From Lathyrus oleraceus (lineage: Eukaryota > Streptophyta > Magnoliopsida > Fabales > Fabaceae), in assembly GCF_024323335.1 (NCBI RefSeq), contig NC_066584.1, forward strand, positions 266,778,344-266,842,343: a stretch of DNA of 64,000 nt, read 5' to 3'. This document shows, piece after piece, positions 12,785-24,694 of this stretch (the stretch's first letter is position 1; each line of letters opens with the position of its first letter). The translations under genes were made by a program, and so were the position numbers. The notes beneath the pieces were generated by a model. It did no database searches and was not told the origin of the DNA. It was given only the letters and a program-made list of their open reading frames with translations.

Positions 12785-14543
12785 AGCACCATCAAATGCT
12801 ATGCCCCTACGGGAACCAGGTTCTGGCCCTTCTTTAAGCAATGGTTCATCATAATCCTTCATTTTCAAGTACAAAATCTCTTCATCAGGGGAAATCATAC
12901 TGCACTGACTGGTAATCTTTAATTGGTTGGTGAGCCAAATGGTCAGCCAAGATACTACCTTTGATCGCTTTCTGAGATCGGTATTCGATACATACTCTAA
13001 TAACAACATCTGCCAACGGGAAATTCTCCCAGTTAAAGCTGGCTTCTCAAATATATACTTGATTGGATCCATTTTGGATATCAACAAAATGGTATGATTC
13101 AACATATACTGATGCAGACGCTTAGCAACCCAAGCCAATGCGCAATAAGTCTTCTTAAGCATCGAATACCGAGTCACACAGTCGGTGAATTTCTTACTGA
13201 GGTAGTAAATTGTAGATTCTTTCTTTCCAGTCTCATATTGTTGACCTAGAACACAACCCATACTATCTTCTAGCATAGTCAAATATATAATCAACGGTCT
13301 TCCTTCAACAGGTGGAGACAAAATCGGAGATTCAAGCAAATATTCTTTGATACTATCAAAAGCTTTCTGGCAGTCTTTGGTCTAATCACAAGACTGATCT
13401 TTCCGAAGAAGCTTGAATATAGGTGCACATGTGGCAGTCATGTGTGAAATGAATCTGGAAATATAATTCAAGCGGCCGAGAAAAGCTCTGACTTGCTTCT
13501 CAGTTTTGGGCGCAGGTATCTCTTGTATTGCTTTGACCTTAGAAGGATCAACTTCAATACCCTTCTCGCTGATAATAAAGCCCAACAACTTACCAGAACG
13601 AACACCAAAAGTACACTTATTGGGATTCAAGCGAAGTTTATACTTCCTCAAACGCTGGAATAGCTTCAATAAATGCTCAACATGTTCCTCTTCATCAATC
13701 GACTTAGAAATCATGTCATCGACATAAACCTATATCTCTTTATGCATCATATCATGAAAAAGAGTAGTCATTGCTCATTGGTAAGTTGCACCAGAATTCT
13801 TTAGACCGAAAGGCATCACTCTATAACAGAATGTTCCCCAGGGTGTAATGAATATGGTCTTCTTCATATCTTCGGGTGCCATCTGGATCTGATTATATCC
13901 GAAAAATCCATCCATAAATGAAAAGACTTTGAATTTAGCAGTATTATCTACCAACATATCAATGTGTGGCAGAGGGAAATCATCTTTCGGATTGGCTTTA
14001 TTCAAATCTCTATAGTCAACACACATGCGTACTTTTCCATCTTTCTTCGGTACAAGCACAATATTGGCCATCCATTGCGGATACTCAACGGTCACAAGGA
14101 AACCGATATCAATTTGCTTCTGCACTTCCTTTTTCATCTTCACATCCATATCAGGATGCATTCTTCTCAACTTCTGCTTGACTGGCGGGCATTTTGCTTT
14201 CATCGGCAATCTATGCTCCACAATCTCAGAATCTAAACCAGGCATGTCTTGATAGGACCAAGCAAACACATCAGAATATTCTCGAAGAAGATCAATCAAT
14301 CCCTTCTTAACATCTGGACACAGGCGAGATCCAATCTTGACTTCCTTCAAATCATCCTCGGAACCCAAGTTGACTAGCTCAATCTGCTCTTCGATTGGCT
14401 GAATGGTCTTTTCATCTTGCATAAGAAGACGAGATAACTCATCACTCACTTCTACATCACTTTCCTCATCGGCCTCAAAAATAGGGAATTCGAAATTTGG
14501 AAAAGGAGAAGGATCATTGTATTCAATGGGGTTAGGAACCTAC
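12785..14543 (-). pseudogene. Ogre-M reverse transcriptase and first RNase H, broken
   Basis: The frame enters near 14543 and encodes the linker, then RT with CVDYRDLNKANPKDDFPLP, VMPFGLKNSGATYQ and the catalytic YVDDM near 13715-13729. The connection and first RNase H domain follow (MGCVLGQQYETGKKE, then YYLSKKF), ending at FDGA, where the solo LTR enters. At least three in-frame stops interrupt it: near 13775 directly after GATYQ, between those two RT motifs just before VYVDDM, and near 13382. All are consistent with C-to-T or G-to-A changes. The catalytic Asp pair survives. The family-typical order gives confidence in the assignment, but the protein cannot be made. Confidence 0.9.
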
Positions 14544-14792
14544 CTGCATAATGATTTGATATTTTGATTTTAGGTAAGTGAATTTGTGACCAAATATTAT
14601 GCAGACGGGCAATTATATTATTTATTTATGTATTTTGTGATTACCATTTTCAGAATAAAGCAAAAAGTAAAAACAAACATCTTAGATGTGGATGAATAGA
14701 ATTAAATTTATTGATGATCAATTAGAAAATGCCCAAACAATGTTCACTTCTCCCTTAGGCATAGGAGAAGGATTTTAAAAACATAAAAGCAA
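14544..14792 (-). other. Non-coding spacer between protease and RT, candidate Ogre intron
   Basis: Between the protease stop (14793-14795) and the RT frame lie about 250 AT-rich bases with stops in all minus frames. Ogre elements are known to carry an intron at this position that joins pro to rt. On the minus strand a T-rich stretch and TATGCAG precede the RT exon at 14543, which suits a 3' splice site, and AAGTAATT overlaps the protease stop as a possible 5' site. The exact borders are uncertain, because the simplest junction leaves a stop in frame. Confidence 0.5.
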
Positions 14793-16089
14793 TTACTTAG
14801 ATCGATGCAAAATAACAGGAATATCAACAGCAGTCCAATTGTCGCAAGCCTTTCCATGCGTCACGAAAATTGGTGCAGTCTTCCTCTTCGTCATCCCCTA
14901 GCACAACAACTAAGTGTTGTTCATTGCCATGAATGAACCCTTCACTACGGAATCTAAGTTGCATATCTTCAGACCTTGCAGCAGATGAACCTTTGTGGAA
15001 CCCCAAACCAGTTATTCCCTTGTTGTCGGAGACCTCTACCATGCGCCCCCACTGATCAACAGTACCTTCCTCAATAATCTTCTGGGCATCTTTTAATGAG
15101 GACATAGGTGCCCCAACTCTCTTTTCAGCAGCAATATATAAGGATTGGAACGGAGTTCCAACCTCATCCTCAACCTCAACATAAGAGAAAGATGACAGGT
15201 GGCTTACCAACAGTGCCTTCTCCTCGCCAACAATCCCAAGCTTGCCATTCTTGACAAATTTGAGCTTCTAGTGTAATGTGGAGGTAACAACTCCTGCCTC
15301 ATGGATCCATGGCCTTCCCAATAAGCAACTATAGGCCGGGTGGATATCCTTTACTTCAAAAGTAATCTGAAAATCACTCGGACCTATCTTGACTGGAAGG
15401 TCCACTTCACCAATTACCGACTTTCGCGAACCATCGAAGGCTTTGATAATTACACCGCTATATCTCATGGGTGCTCCTTGATAAGATAGCTTTGACAAAG
15501 TTGACTTCGGAAGCACATTCAGTGACGACCCGATGTAAACAAGCACGTTTGATAAAGCATCTTCCTTGCAATTCATTGAGATGTGCAAAGCCAGGTTATG
15601 GTTTCTGCCCTCCCCATGAAGTTCTTCGTCGTAAAAGCTGAGATTATTGCAAGAAGTGATGTTAGCCACAATGTGATTGAACTGATCCACAGTAACATCA
15701 TGTTCTACGAATGCTTGTTCAAGAACTCTCTGTAGTGCTTCTTTGTGCGCTTCGGAAATCATCAGCAGAGACAACACTGAAATTTTTGTGGGGGTCTGGA
15801 GCAGTTGCTCCACCATATTGAACTTGCTCCTTTTGATTAGACGAAGTACCTCATCATCATCATTGGGTTTCAAGTTGCTGGATTCACCAGACTTATCTTT
15901 TGAACAACCAACTGGGTCTACACTAGGCACTTCCACTTTCTTACCAACAATTATTTCCTCTTTATCCTTTGGGAACACCGGCCCAAACACTCCACCACTG
16001 CACGTCACCTTTGTAACATCAGCAATGCTCACTACTGAACTAGTCATAGGTAATGGGACCTCTTGAACATTCTTCATCATTGTAGCACT
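14793..16089 (-). pseudogene. Ogre-M protease region, broken and lacking the catalytic Asp
   Basis: The minus strand encodes the segment after gag with KDKEEIIVGKKVEVP, then the retropepsin-like domain (VYIGSSLNVLPKSTL, LLGRPWIHEAG) and a G-patch-like tail (DQWGRMVEVSDNKG). The retropepsin triad is normally Asp-Thr/Ser-Gly; here the Asp position is Tyr and the next residue Ile, so catalysis is lost. There is a stop near 15268 at a Gln position and a 1-base frameshift near 14870, after which the conserved C-terminus continues in the next frame to a stop at 14793-14795. Upstream, the frame continues across the Athila-like solo LTR into 17752 and beyond. Confidence 0.88.
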
Positions 16090-17746
16090 TGATAACACTG
16101 AAATTTACCGTATTTTCGACTTCGATTTCACATGCATTCTAGTTGTTTTATTATCATTTTGTTGTGTTATTGCTATGTTTTCCTTTGTTTTCAGGTTTTT
16201 ACTTTAAGCGGAGCCCCGATCGAGAAAAGGAGTGAAAAAGAGCTAAAAACCCTAAAATTCAGCATTTTGTACTTGTGGCGTACCCCATGGCTAGCGCCAT
16301 AGACCCTGCCATGACGTGTCCAAGCTCAACTTCCATGTTCCCCACTACTTCCACTAAGGCGCCTCATTTTGTGCTTGTGGCGGGCACCATGTCCTTGTGG
16401 CGGGCGCCACAAGAGGAAAGTTTTTCCCTCCCATTTTCAAGTTGAAGGGCATCCTTGTCATTTCCATCTTTTTACTTGCTTATAAATAGAAACTCGAAAT
16501 CACTTTTACAATCATCCAGACTTAGAGCAGAGGCAAACTCAGAGCAACTTTGTTTCACTTAGCCATGTATTTTGTATTATAAAGTGGTAATCGCTTCGTA
16601 TTGGAGTGTTACCACAATTGTATAATCGAGTCTGTGATAGAGTCTGTAATCGAGTTTGGAGCACTTTGGAAGGAAGTTAAACCTGCCGCCATTTTCATTT
16701 CCGCTTTGCAATTTATTCAACCCTCCGATTGGAGCAGGTTTTTATTACTTATCTTTATCTTATTTATTTTCCCGCACTCGCTTTACTTTATTTATTTCCC
16801 ACCCTCGCTTTACTTTATTTATTTCCCGCACTCGCTTTACTTTATTTATTTTCTCGCAATCGCTTTAAATTATTTATTTCCTCGCACTCGCTTTAAATTA
16901 TTTACTTTCCGCACTCGCACTACTTTTATTTACTTTCCACACTCGCACTACTTTTATTTACTTTAATGCACTTTTACTTTACCATGTCTAACTAAATCTA
17001 TAAGTTTAGAATGTAAGAATCGTAATTGAACCGATAATCCGTACAATTGTTCGTAGAAGCACTTAAGGGCTATTTTAAGTTTCAACTTAAGTTTTCCCGC
17101 ACTTCAATTCCGTTGGGTAAGATCGAAAGTCGTCCAATGTCTTTTTAAACTTAATTGTTTTTAACTATTTCAAAAACAACGAAAGCGCTTTGTTTAGTTC
17201 ATTAGGAGATTTTAACATTAAGAAGAAAAGAGATTTTAAAACTATTTTCGGACGCGTTTATAAGTTTAGAGTCTGGTTCGTAAGAACCTCTTTTGGTTAA
17301 GAAATCCAGATTATAATACTTTTCAACTTAACCAAGATACTATATTTCTTAAAAATAGGTTTACTACTCTAATGCAATGTGCGCCTTTTTATAAGTGACA
17401 ATAAGAGGGTTTGATTAGGGAGTACAACTCGGTTTTGAATACGCGAAAGCGACAGTTCTTGTTAAATTAGTTCTTTTCAAAGTAGGAAACATTGCCCATA
17501 AGTAATTCTATTAGCAAGTACTTGGATTATCAATTGATTATGTGAATTACATTCGACCCTGTCTTTATTAATTAATCTTTATTCAACACTTTACTTTTCA
17601 TTGCACACTCCAAAAACACCTATTTTGATTGCCTTTGATAAACACCATAACAATAGATAACGATAGATTGACACATTGTCTCAGTGGATTCGACAATCTT
17701 TTATATTACTCTGACGCGTTCGTATACTTGCGAAAAGCACGCATCA
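16090..17746 (+). mobile_element. Solo LTR of an Athila-like element, 1657 bp
   Basis: It runs from TGATAACACTG to GCACGCATCA and is flanked by GCACT (16085-16089) and TCACT (17747-17751), a 5-bp target duplication with one difference. The Ogre-M frame is continuous across it: MPYQYS on one side and ATMMKN on the other. A TATAAATA box at 16481-16488 sets the orientation. The 3' end (TTCGTATACTTGCG and the final CATCA) resembles legume Athila-type LTRs, but the internal region is absent, so the family is tentative. A 27-bp repeat lies inside. Truncated relatives of this LTR occur three times in the Ogre-A region. Confidence 0.82.
16777..16960 (+). repeat. 27-bp minisatellite inside the Athila-like LTR
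   Basis: CTCGCTTTACTTTATTTATT recurs at 16777, 16804 and 16831 with a 27-bp period and decays further right into shorter units built around CGCACTCGC. Related arrays lie at about 29785-29990, 41450-41665 and 44690-44895, with CTGTCTTTAC replacing CTCGCTTTAC, so the array evolves quickly between LTR copies. Confidence 0.85.
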
Positions 17747-18984
17747 TCACTATACTGGTATGGCATAACTTTATCAGATGAATATGGGACTGGGCCCGCT
17801 AACCGTATTACTAACGGCGATACTGATCTTTGATTGTTACTGTTACTGGAGTCATAATAGATTACCAACTGCTCTTGTTGCTTGAAAACGGGCAGTATGA
17901 CATTAACATCGTCATATACATGACGGGATTGAAAAATTTGGATCATGCCTTCATCCATCAGACGTTGGATGTCCCTTTTCACAACCTCACAACCCCTCGG
18001 GTTAACACTACAAACAGCACAACCATCATGGTCGTGCTCGCATTCACTTACCAATCAAACATCCTTATGCATCTGCACTAAGGACCTCCTGATAAAACGT
18101 ACATCAAAAACTTTGAATTCTCTAGGAAAACTGTCCACCATATTCACTGAAGAGTTCCCAAGAGCGGGAAACGGGTTTTCTTTCACATTTGGCGCACTAT
18201 CCTCGAAGGACACCATACCACTCTTCATAAGCTTATGAACCTCATACTTCAATGGATAGCAGTTTTCAATATCATGTCCGGGTGCTCCTTGATGAAAATC
18301 ACAATGGAGTTCAGGTTTGTACCACCAAGGAAGCGGTTCTGGAATCTGCGGTGGGTTCCTCGGTTGAATTAAGTTCTTGAGAACTAACGAGGGATACAAC
18401 TCTGCATAAGACATAGGAATCGGGTCAAAAGAGACCTTCTTCCTCTCAAAGTTTTATTGATGATGATTGTTGTTGGTATTGTTGTTGTTGTAGGTGTTCG
18501 TTCTTTGTTGTAGTTGTTGTTGACGTTGTTATTGTTGAATTGGTGTTACTTACTGATTAGAAAATACCGGAATTACCGAGGATACTTGATGATGATGATG
18601 TTGACGGGATGTTGGGTTCCTTCTGATTTGAGGCCTCCTCTGCCTCCCACTGCTTATTGCATTCGTCTCACTGTCTTTCTTCTTACCGAAATTACTACCA
18701 TATCTCTTGCTCGTTGACGCCTCATCTTTTGACAAACGTCCCTCACGGACTCCTTCCTCAAGCCTCATCCCCATGTTTACCATTTCGGTAAAGTCACTGG
18801 GGGCACTAGCAATCATTCGTTCATAGTAAAATGAACTCATAGTTTTCATGAAGATATTTGTCATATCTTTTTCCTCCAAAGGAGGAGTGATCTGGGCAGC
18901 CAACTCCCTCTATCGCTGCGCATACTCCTTAAATGTCTCTTTATCTTTCTGAGACATAGACCTCAGCTGGTCTATATCAGGCGC
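17747..18984 (-). pseudogene. Ogre-M gag C-terminal half and start of protease region, broken
   Basis: The minus strand from 18984 leftward continues the gag frame that is cut by Ogre-A. It includes MSQKDKETFKEYAQR, PSDFTEMVNMGMRLEEGVRE, a Gln/Asn/His-rich linker and a zinc-knuckle-like CDFHQGAPGHDIENC with CX2HX5HX4C spacing. In-frame stops occur near 18911, near 18550, in the linker, and near 18055. The first stop is at a conserved Trp position. Capsid residues before the break lie at 53685 and rightward, on the far side of Ogre-A. Confidence 0.88.
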
Positions 18985-21900
18985 TGTAAGACCCCAATTT
19001 TGACCCTAAGATCCGTCATGGTATCATAACATTGCATTTGCATCTTGCCTCAAGGATCATAGCATCTTGACTCCTAACCTTTGGGTGGGAACACTTATGA
19101 GGTGGTTTGAGACCACCAAGCATGCTTGAATTGTATACTATTTCTTTTCTTATTTTTTTTACTAACCAAAAGCACAAAAATATGTCACTAACATCTTTTG
19201 TTTTGTAGCTTGAGCAATCATAAGATCCAAGGCTCCCAGGAGACCCTATGCTCATTAATATGGCCAGATGAAGATGAAAGCAAGCATGAAAATGGTTCAC
19301 AAGGCCCTCATCCATCATATATGCCTCCCAAGTATCTCAATTCATCATTTTCATCAAAGCAAACCAAAGGGCTTGAGGATTGTTTCCTAAGGAAACCCTA
19401 ATTCATCTATGCATCAGTTATGCCTTGCTCATGAAGCAACCTCAACCCATGATAAAATACAATTAAGGGAAGTTCTTCCATTCATCATTTCATGCATATT
19501 TGAGCTTATTTGAGTGTCCTCAATCATCAATTCATCAAGATTTGAGACATGGACTTGAGAAGTTGATCAGTCAAATTCATCTGACTATTTTGAAGTACAC
19601 TGAGACCTAACTTTAAAGGTGTTTGTCAAATGGAGATGACCCCAAGATCAAACATGTTCTTAAGAACCATATGAACAACTTTCATGTTCATCAAAAATTT
19701 ATTTGAAGCTTGGAAGGTCATCATCCATTTCCAAAAATTATAGGTCATTTTGACTGAAACCCTAATTTTAGGTCAACTTCCCAAGGACATAACTCACTCA
19801 TTTTTTATGATTTTGAGGTGGGATCAAATGCATTGGAAAGTTTAAGATGTCTACTTCATTTCTTATGTAAAACAAATTTTCATAATCCTAAAAGAAATAC
19901 ATGTGATAATGCAAAACACTATAGGTCACTTTGGACCAAAGGCATTGAAATGTGAAAAAGTCCAACTTCAAGTGCCCATAACTTTCTCATCAAAAATCCA
20001 AATGATGTTGAAGGTTTTGTCATTTGGAGCTTGCATCATTGAAACAGAAGGGCTTGAAGTTGGCCCATTTTGGAAATTTTCACATACACATGTTTTGCAC
20101 CTTGCACTTTATGATCAATTTTCATCAATTTCCCAATTCCAAATGAAGTTTTGTTCAACATTACAATTGATCCTCATGTCAAGGGCTTTCCAACCATTAC
20201 CCATAAGGCCATGTTCTATTTTTGGAGAAGGAGTTTTCGAAGAGGAGAACATTTTGGTACATTTTTGGAAACCTGATTCAAACTTTATGCATGAGCCAAA
20301 TACATCTCATCTGCACGTCCAAAACCTATTTGCTGATGTTAAGCTTGTTATTCCAATTAGATATGGGTCCTCCATGCGCCTGTACAGGCCCATGGATGGA
20401 GGCCCTTATCATTCATGCACAGACTTTGCTCATGCTTGCAGCTTCCATTTGCTATAAATAAGTGTGTTAGGCTTCATAATTTGATAACATGAAGGCGCCT
20501 GTTATACTGCACAACTCCCTCCATAGCCATACCTAAAGGAATTTTCACTTGCTTTTCAAAATTTCAGATCTGAATTTCAACTACATTGGTTGATTTTTAG
20601 ACTCATAATTCCTTGACCTTGCTTCATCCTCACCTCTAGATCACACTGCAAGCAATAGCTAAGAGAATTTGTGCCTTCCAGATCCACATTTTAGAGGTTT
20701 CTACACAAACTTATCTTCTTCGAAACTCATTATTTATAGCTTGTTTCTTGCATTTACTGGGTTGGCTGAAGTCCTCTCATCAGAGGCAATTCATTTATGC
20801 TTTTAATTTTGAAATTCCACTAAGTTCAAGATGAACACAATAATTTCCCACCTCTGATTTCTCTTACCATGGAGATCTAGAGTGAAAATAGATGGCATAG
20901 GGGTGATGTACATCATCCCAGCTTTCCATTGTTGTATAGATCGCCTCATTTGGTGAAGGTTTTTTCTCTGCAACTCTCGCCGGAATCTCTGGCCTCCCTG
21001 GAGAAGACGGTGGGGTACACCACCGTCTGTTTGCCAAATCAAACCATGGCCGTTGGATTTAATTTCCAGATCTAATATGGACATTCCTTTGTTATGACTC
21101 TTTTAATGTCCACATGCTTCTCATTGACTTAAGTGTTTGGTAGACGCGGGCTTGTGAGTCGTCTGATGCGCCAGCTCAGTTAATGAGCTTGAATCCAACG
21201 CATCACGTTTTTTCTCTTTTCTTATTTCTGATTTAATTTTCATTTTATTTCTTTTATTCCATTTCATTTCAAAAACTCATATCTCATTCATTTTATTTCC
21301 AAAAAATGTGAGACCAATTGCATTATTTCTCTGTTAATTTCTAGTTTCTAAAATGATTTTTAATATTTTTTATTTTATCATTTGATATTTTTTAGGAATT
21401 TTCTCTTTTCTGGTTATTTTTAATTCATTTTAAATAGTTTTTGATATTCAAAAAATACAAAAATATTTTCCCAACCTCTTTGAATGATGATGGATCTATG
21501 AAAAATAATCTCATCAATTTATCAATTGCTTTGAGATTTATTTGAGATTTTAATTCAATTAGGTTATTTTTATGCATTTTTAATTGATTAAAAATAGTTT
21601 CTGGTTTCTAAAAATGCTGAATTTTTTTTGTCAAACTTTATTTGACCTTGTTGAACTTAGGATGATCCATTTGGACTTTTCAAAGTTGATTTGAAATGGA
21701 TTTGAAGTTTGACCTTTAATTGTTTATTTTAATTCAAGTATTATTTTAAGTTTGAAAAATCTCAAAAATATTTTATTTGTTTCTTGACTTCTAAGTTTCA
21801 TTTTGCTTCTGTTTACTATTGTTTGACCTTGATTTCATCTATCTTTGGTCAATGTATGTTGATTACTTTATTTGAATTTCCATTAATGTTCATTCTTATT

Positions 21901-23769
21901 CATCTCTTTCTTCATCTTTTTCTTTTTTTGATGAATGAGTTAAAGATTGGTGGTTAGCCTTGATGTATGGGAGGTTTAACCTTCCTTGATTCAAATCTAA
22001 TTCATCTTGATCAAAGTATCAAGTGAATGGCTTTGCATTAAGGATATGTTGCTTCCTAATCAAGCATGAAAACCTAAATTAATACAAAATCATTTCCCAC
22101 TTTCGTTTGGCATGGCAAGTTGTAGGAGCTTGATTCACTAATCAAGATCTCTAACTTGTGTTTGTTGCCTATACTTTTATTGACCGGCCTCAAATAGGTG
22201 TGACTACTACGTTAGTCCACTTACGATTGCTTAACATAGCGCTAAATTTCCTTATGGCACACTAACACTAACAATTGACCATTAACATTTAATTCTTGCA
22301 CTTTACATTTATGCAATTTAATATTCTTGTCCATATTACTCATTTGCTTTTTCCATTTGCTCATTTGAGCACATGTTTATGTTAATGCAATTTGCCTTTT
22401 GCTCACTTGAGCACATAATTGTGTATATACTATTGTGATTGTGTTTTGTTTTGATTGTTGCAAACCAAATGCAAATGGACAAAAGGACTTAGATTCTAGG
22501 ACATTCCCTATGCAAAAATGGAGTAAAAAGGCCTTAATGTTGAAGATGAATTGGAAGGACCTAATTTCTAAACTCACTCTTGTCCATTATATGTTTGCGT
22601 TATAGAACTTTTTGATGTGTGTGTTTTTGTGCTAGGGATTCCTATTTGAGCCAAATTGAAGAACCATTGTCATGAGAATCCAAAGTGAGAGATACAAAAG
22701 CCATTGTAAGATTCCTAAGAGCTTATTTGATTGATTGATTGCTTGAGTATACACTTATTTGCTTGCATATTCCAAAGGATGGGAGCTACTTGGATCATCA
22801 ATATGATCTCAAGAAGGGAACTCCATTTGTGGTCTTATTTCTCTTCCTTCATCTCTTGTATGTTTAGGACTTAGCCATTCTTCTTCTTCCCTCCACTCTA
22901 ACCCAAGCCAAAACTTTTGTGCAAACATTAACATTTGCTTTCAAACATTAGAAACCTAAGCATTATGCTTTTGATTTTCAAACATTCTTTTCATAACACT
23001 TATTTTGAATTGAACCTTTAAGTCAACTTTGACCATATTTAGTAAATACTTTTCATTGGTAAATAGAACTCATTCAAATGTTTTGTGGTTTCAATGGCCA
23101 CTACTTATAAAAAAGTTTTCATAACCTTTAGCTATTAGTTTTGAGTTATCCTTGAGATAGATATAATACTCACCTATATCCTTAGTGATGGACAATGAGT
23201 CTTCCATGCTTATTATAGGGTTAATCCCACATTAGCATGTTGAAGTTATCCTCACATGGTGGATTTGTGGTTTTAGGTTGAGTTTTCTCCCTTGAATAAC
23301 AAAAGACCTTAAGGATTTTGGACCAATCACTTCACCAACTTCTTTTTCGATTTTTACCCCGAACTACGAGGTTTTGATCCTAATCTTTTTTAAGATGGTA
23401 CGTAGGTAGTGGGTTTATCCATTCAAACACAAAATTGTAAATAATTTGTACATTCTCCTCTCATCCCCCCAATCATGTTTGCACAAATAATATTTTCATA
23501 AAATACCAACCTACCTTACAACAATTGTGAAAAGGGCTCCCTAGGAGTACCTAGGATGTTTTGGGTGCTTAAAACCTTCCCATTGCATAACCAACCCCCT
23601 TACCCCGATCTCTGACATTTTTATTAGTTTTTGATTCGATAAAAAATCTCGGTTTTTGTTCGCTTTCTAACCTTTCCTTTGGATAAATAGAAGTGTGGTG
23701 GCGACTCGAATTGTATGATTTACTTTTGATTTAGTTAATAAATCTAAAGGTAATGAATACCCCGCTACA
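18985..23769 (+). repeat. 5' LTR of Ogre-A (4785 bp)
   Basis: It runs from TGTAAGACCCC to CCGCTACA and aligns along its whole length with 48836-53684. It lacks 50 bp that the 3' LTR and the Ogre-C LTR keep; the deletion point is GATG at 20004-20007. The U5 end carries GGTGGCGACTC, a copy of the start of the tRNA-Arg primer site, about 70 bp before the LTR end. A TATA box lies at 20453-20460. Small open frames inside are not conserved as proteins. Confidence 0.93.
20453..20460 (+). promoter_or_regulatory. TATA box of the Ogre-A 5' LTR
   Basis: TATAAATA in the context TTTGCTATAAATAAGTGTG is conserved at 50355-50362 in the 3' LTR. It divides the LTR into a long U3 and a long transcribed part. 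Confidence 0.7.
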
Positions 23770-23774
23770 GAAAA

Positions 23775-23793
23775 GTGGCAACTCTGCTGGGGA
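23775..23793 (+). other. Primer binding site of Ogre-A, tRNA-Arg type
   Basis: GTGGCAACTCTGCTGGGGA starts five bases after the LTR end. It matches the element B site (31051-31069) and the Ogre-M site (58766-58784) except for one G-to-A change. Ogre elements are known to use tRNA-Arg. Confidence 0.9.
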
Positions 23794-24694
23794 TATTTGT
23801 CTAATGGGTTTTGCCTACTTTTTACATTTGTTGTATTGTATTGTGTATATTATTTTGTGACATGTTTTTGTGCAATTTGGGATTACTGTATTGTATGTAA
23901 TGGTTGAATTGCTTGATATATTAATTCCTTGTATGCTTGGTGATCTTTGTGAGATGAGTTCTATACCCGAACTCGAGTGCACTTAGGATAGGAGAATGGC
24001 ATAGTCTTGTCAACTCGTGTGGAGTTATTCCTTAGCAAGTTGACTTGCAAGCCCATTCACTTGGTGGAGGTCATGTTGAGATCAATAATGTCACACGAGT
24101 AGTCGTGGTTAGGCATTACTTCTTCCAATATAGACCTTAGAAGCCAAGGACCTTAGTTTACCAAGCCCATCTTGGCCTAATTTTTAGGACGTAGTGCGAA
24201 GGTCATTCAAGTGTAAGATTTGATACGATTGTTACACGATACTACACTCATAAGAGTCTCTCTTGAGAATATTTTTGGAATATGAGTAGTCGTTTATCCG
24301 ATAATATCCGAAAGATGGGATGATGACTATGGGAACCTCTTGTAGAACATGTTTGGCAGGTTTAAACCATAGTACACTCCCTTTGGGTGGTTCTTAACCA
24401 AGACTTCATGCTCGTGACTTGCAACAAACCCTTGATTCATGGTTGATCCGTTCTTGTATGTCCTTAATATCAATGGAACTTGGGTGATGATAAGGTGCAA
24501 ACCATAATCCACCAAAATGGATGATTGATATTAAGGATGACTCGATCCATCCCATGACCTTTGTGTGGTGTGCTTTGCTTGATCCTTGAGTGTGATTGTT
24601 GCATCCATGCATTCATGCACCCATTTGCATCCATATCATCAATATTGAGAAATTTTTCAAGGAACTTAAGAGGTCTATTTGCAAATTTTCAGAC
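23794..24694 (+). other. Untranslated leader of Ogre-A
   Basis: This stretch has no long frame. It is similar to the leader of element B (31070 onward) and, on the minus strand, to that of Ogre-M (57923-58765); one shared landmark is GTGAGATGAGTTCTATACC. Conservation in three elements whose LTRs differ suggests a function such as RNA packaging or dimerisation, which is inference. Confidence 0.75.

Noticed and set aside
13964..14252. Three overlapping plus-strand frames of 71-90 codons
   Set aside because: They lie opposite the Ogre-M RT domain, whose minus-strand motifs are clear.
19903..20461. 184-codon plus-strand frame and its relatives at 50124-50363
   Set aside because: It lies in the U3 part of the Ogre-A LTR; the 3' LTR copy is broken by indels, and no domain is recognisable.
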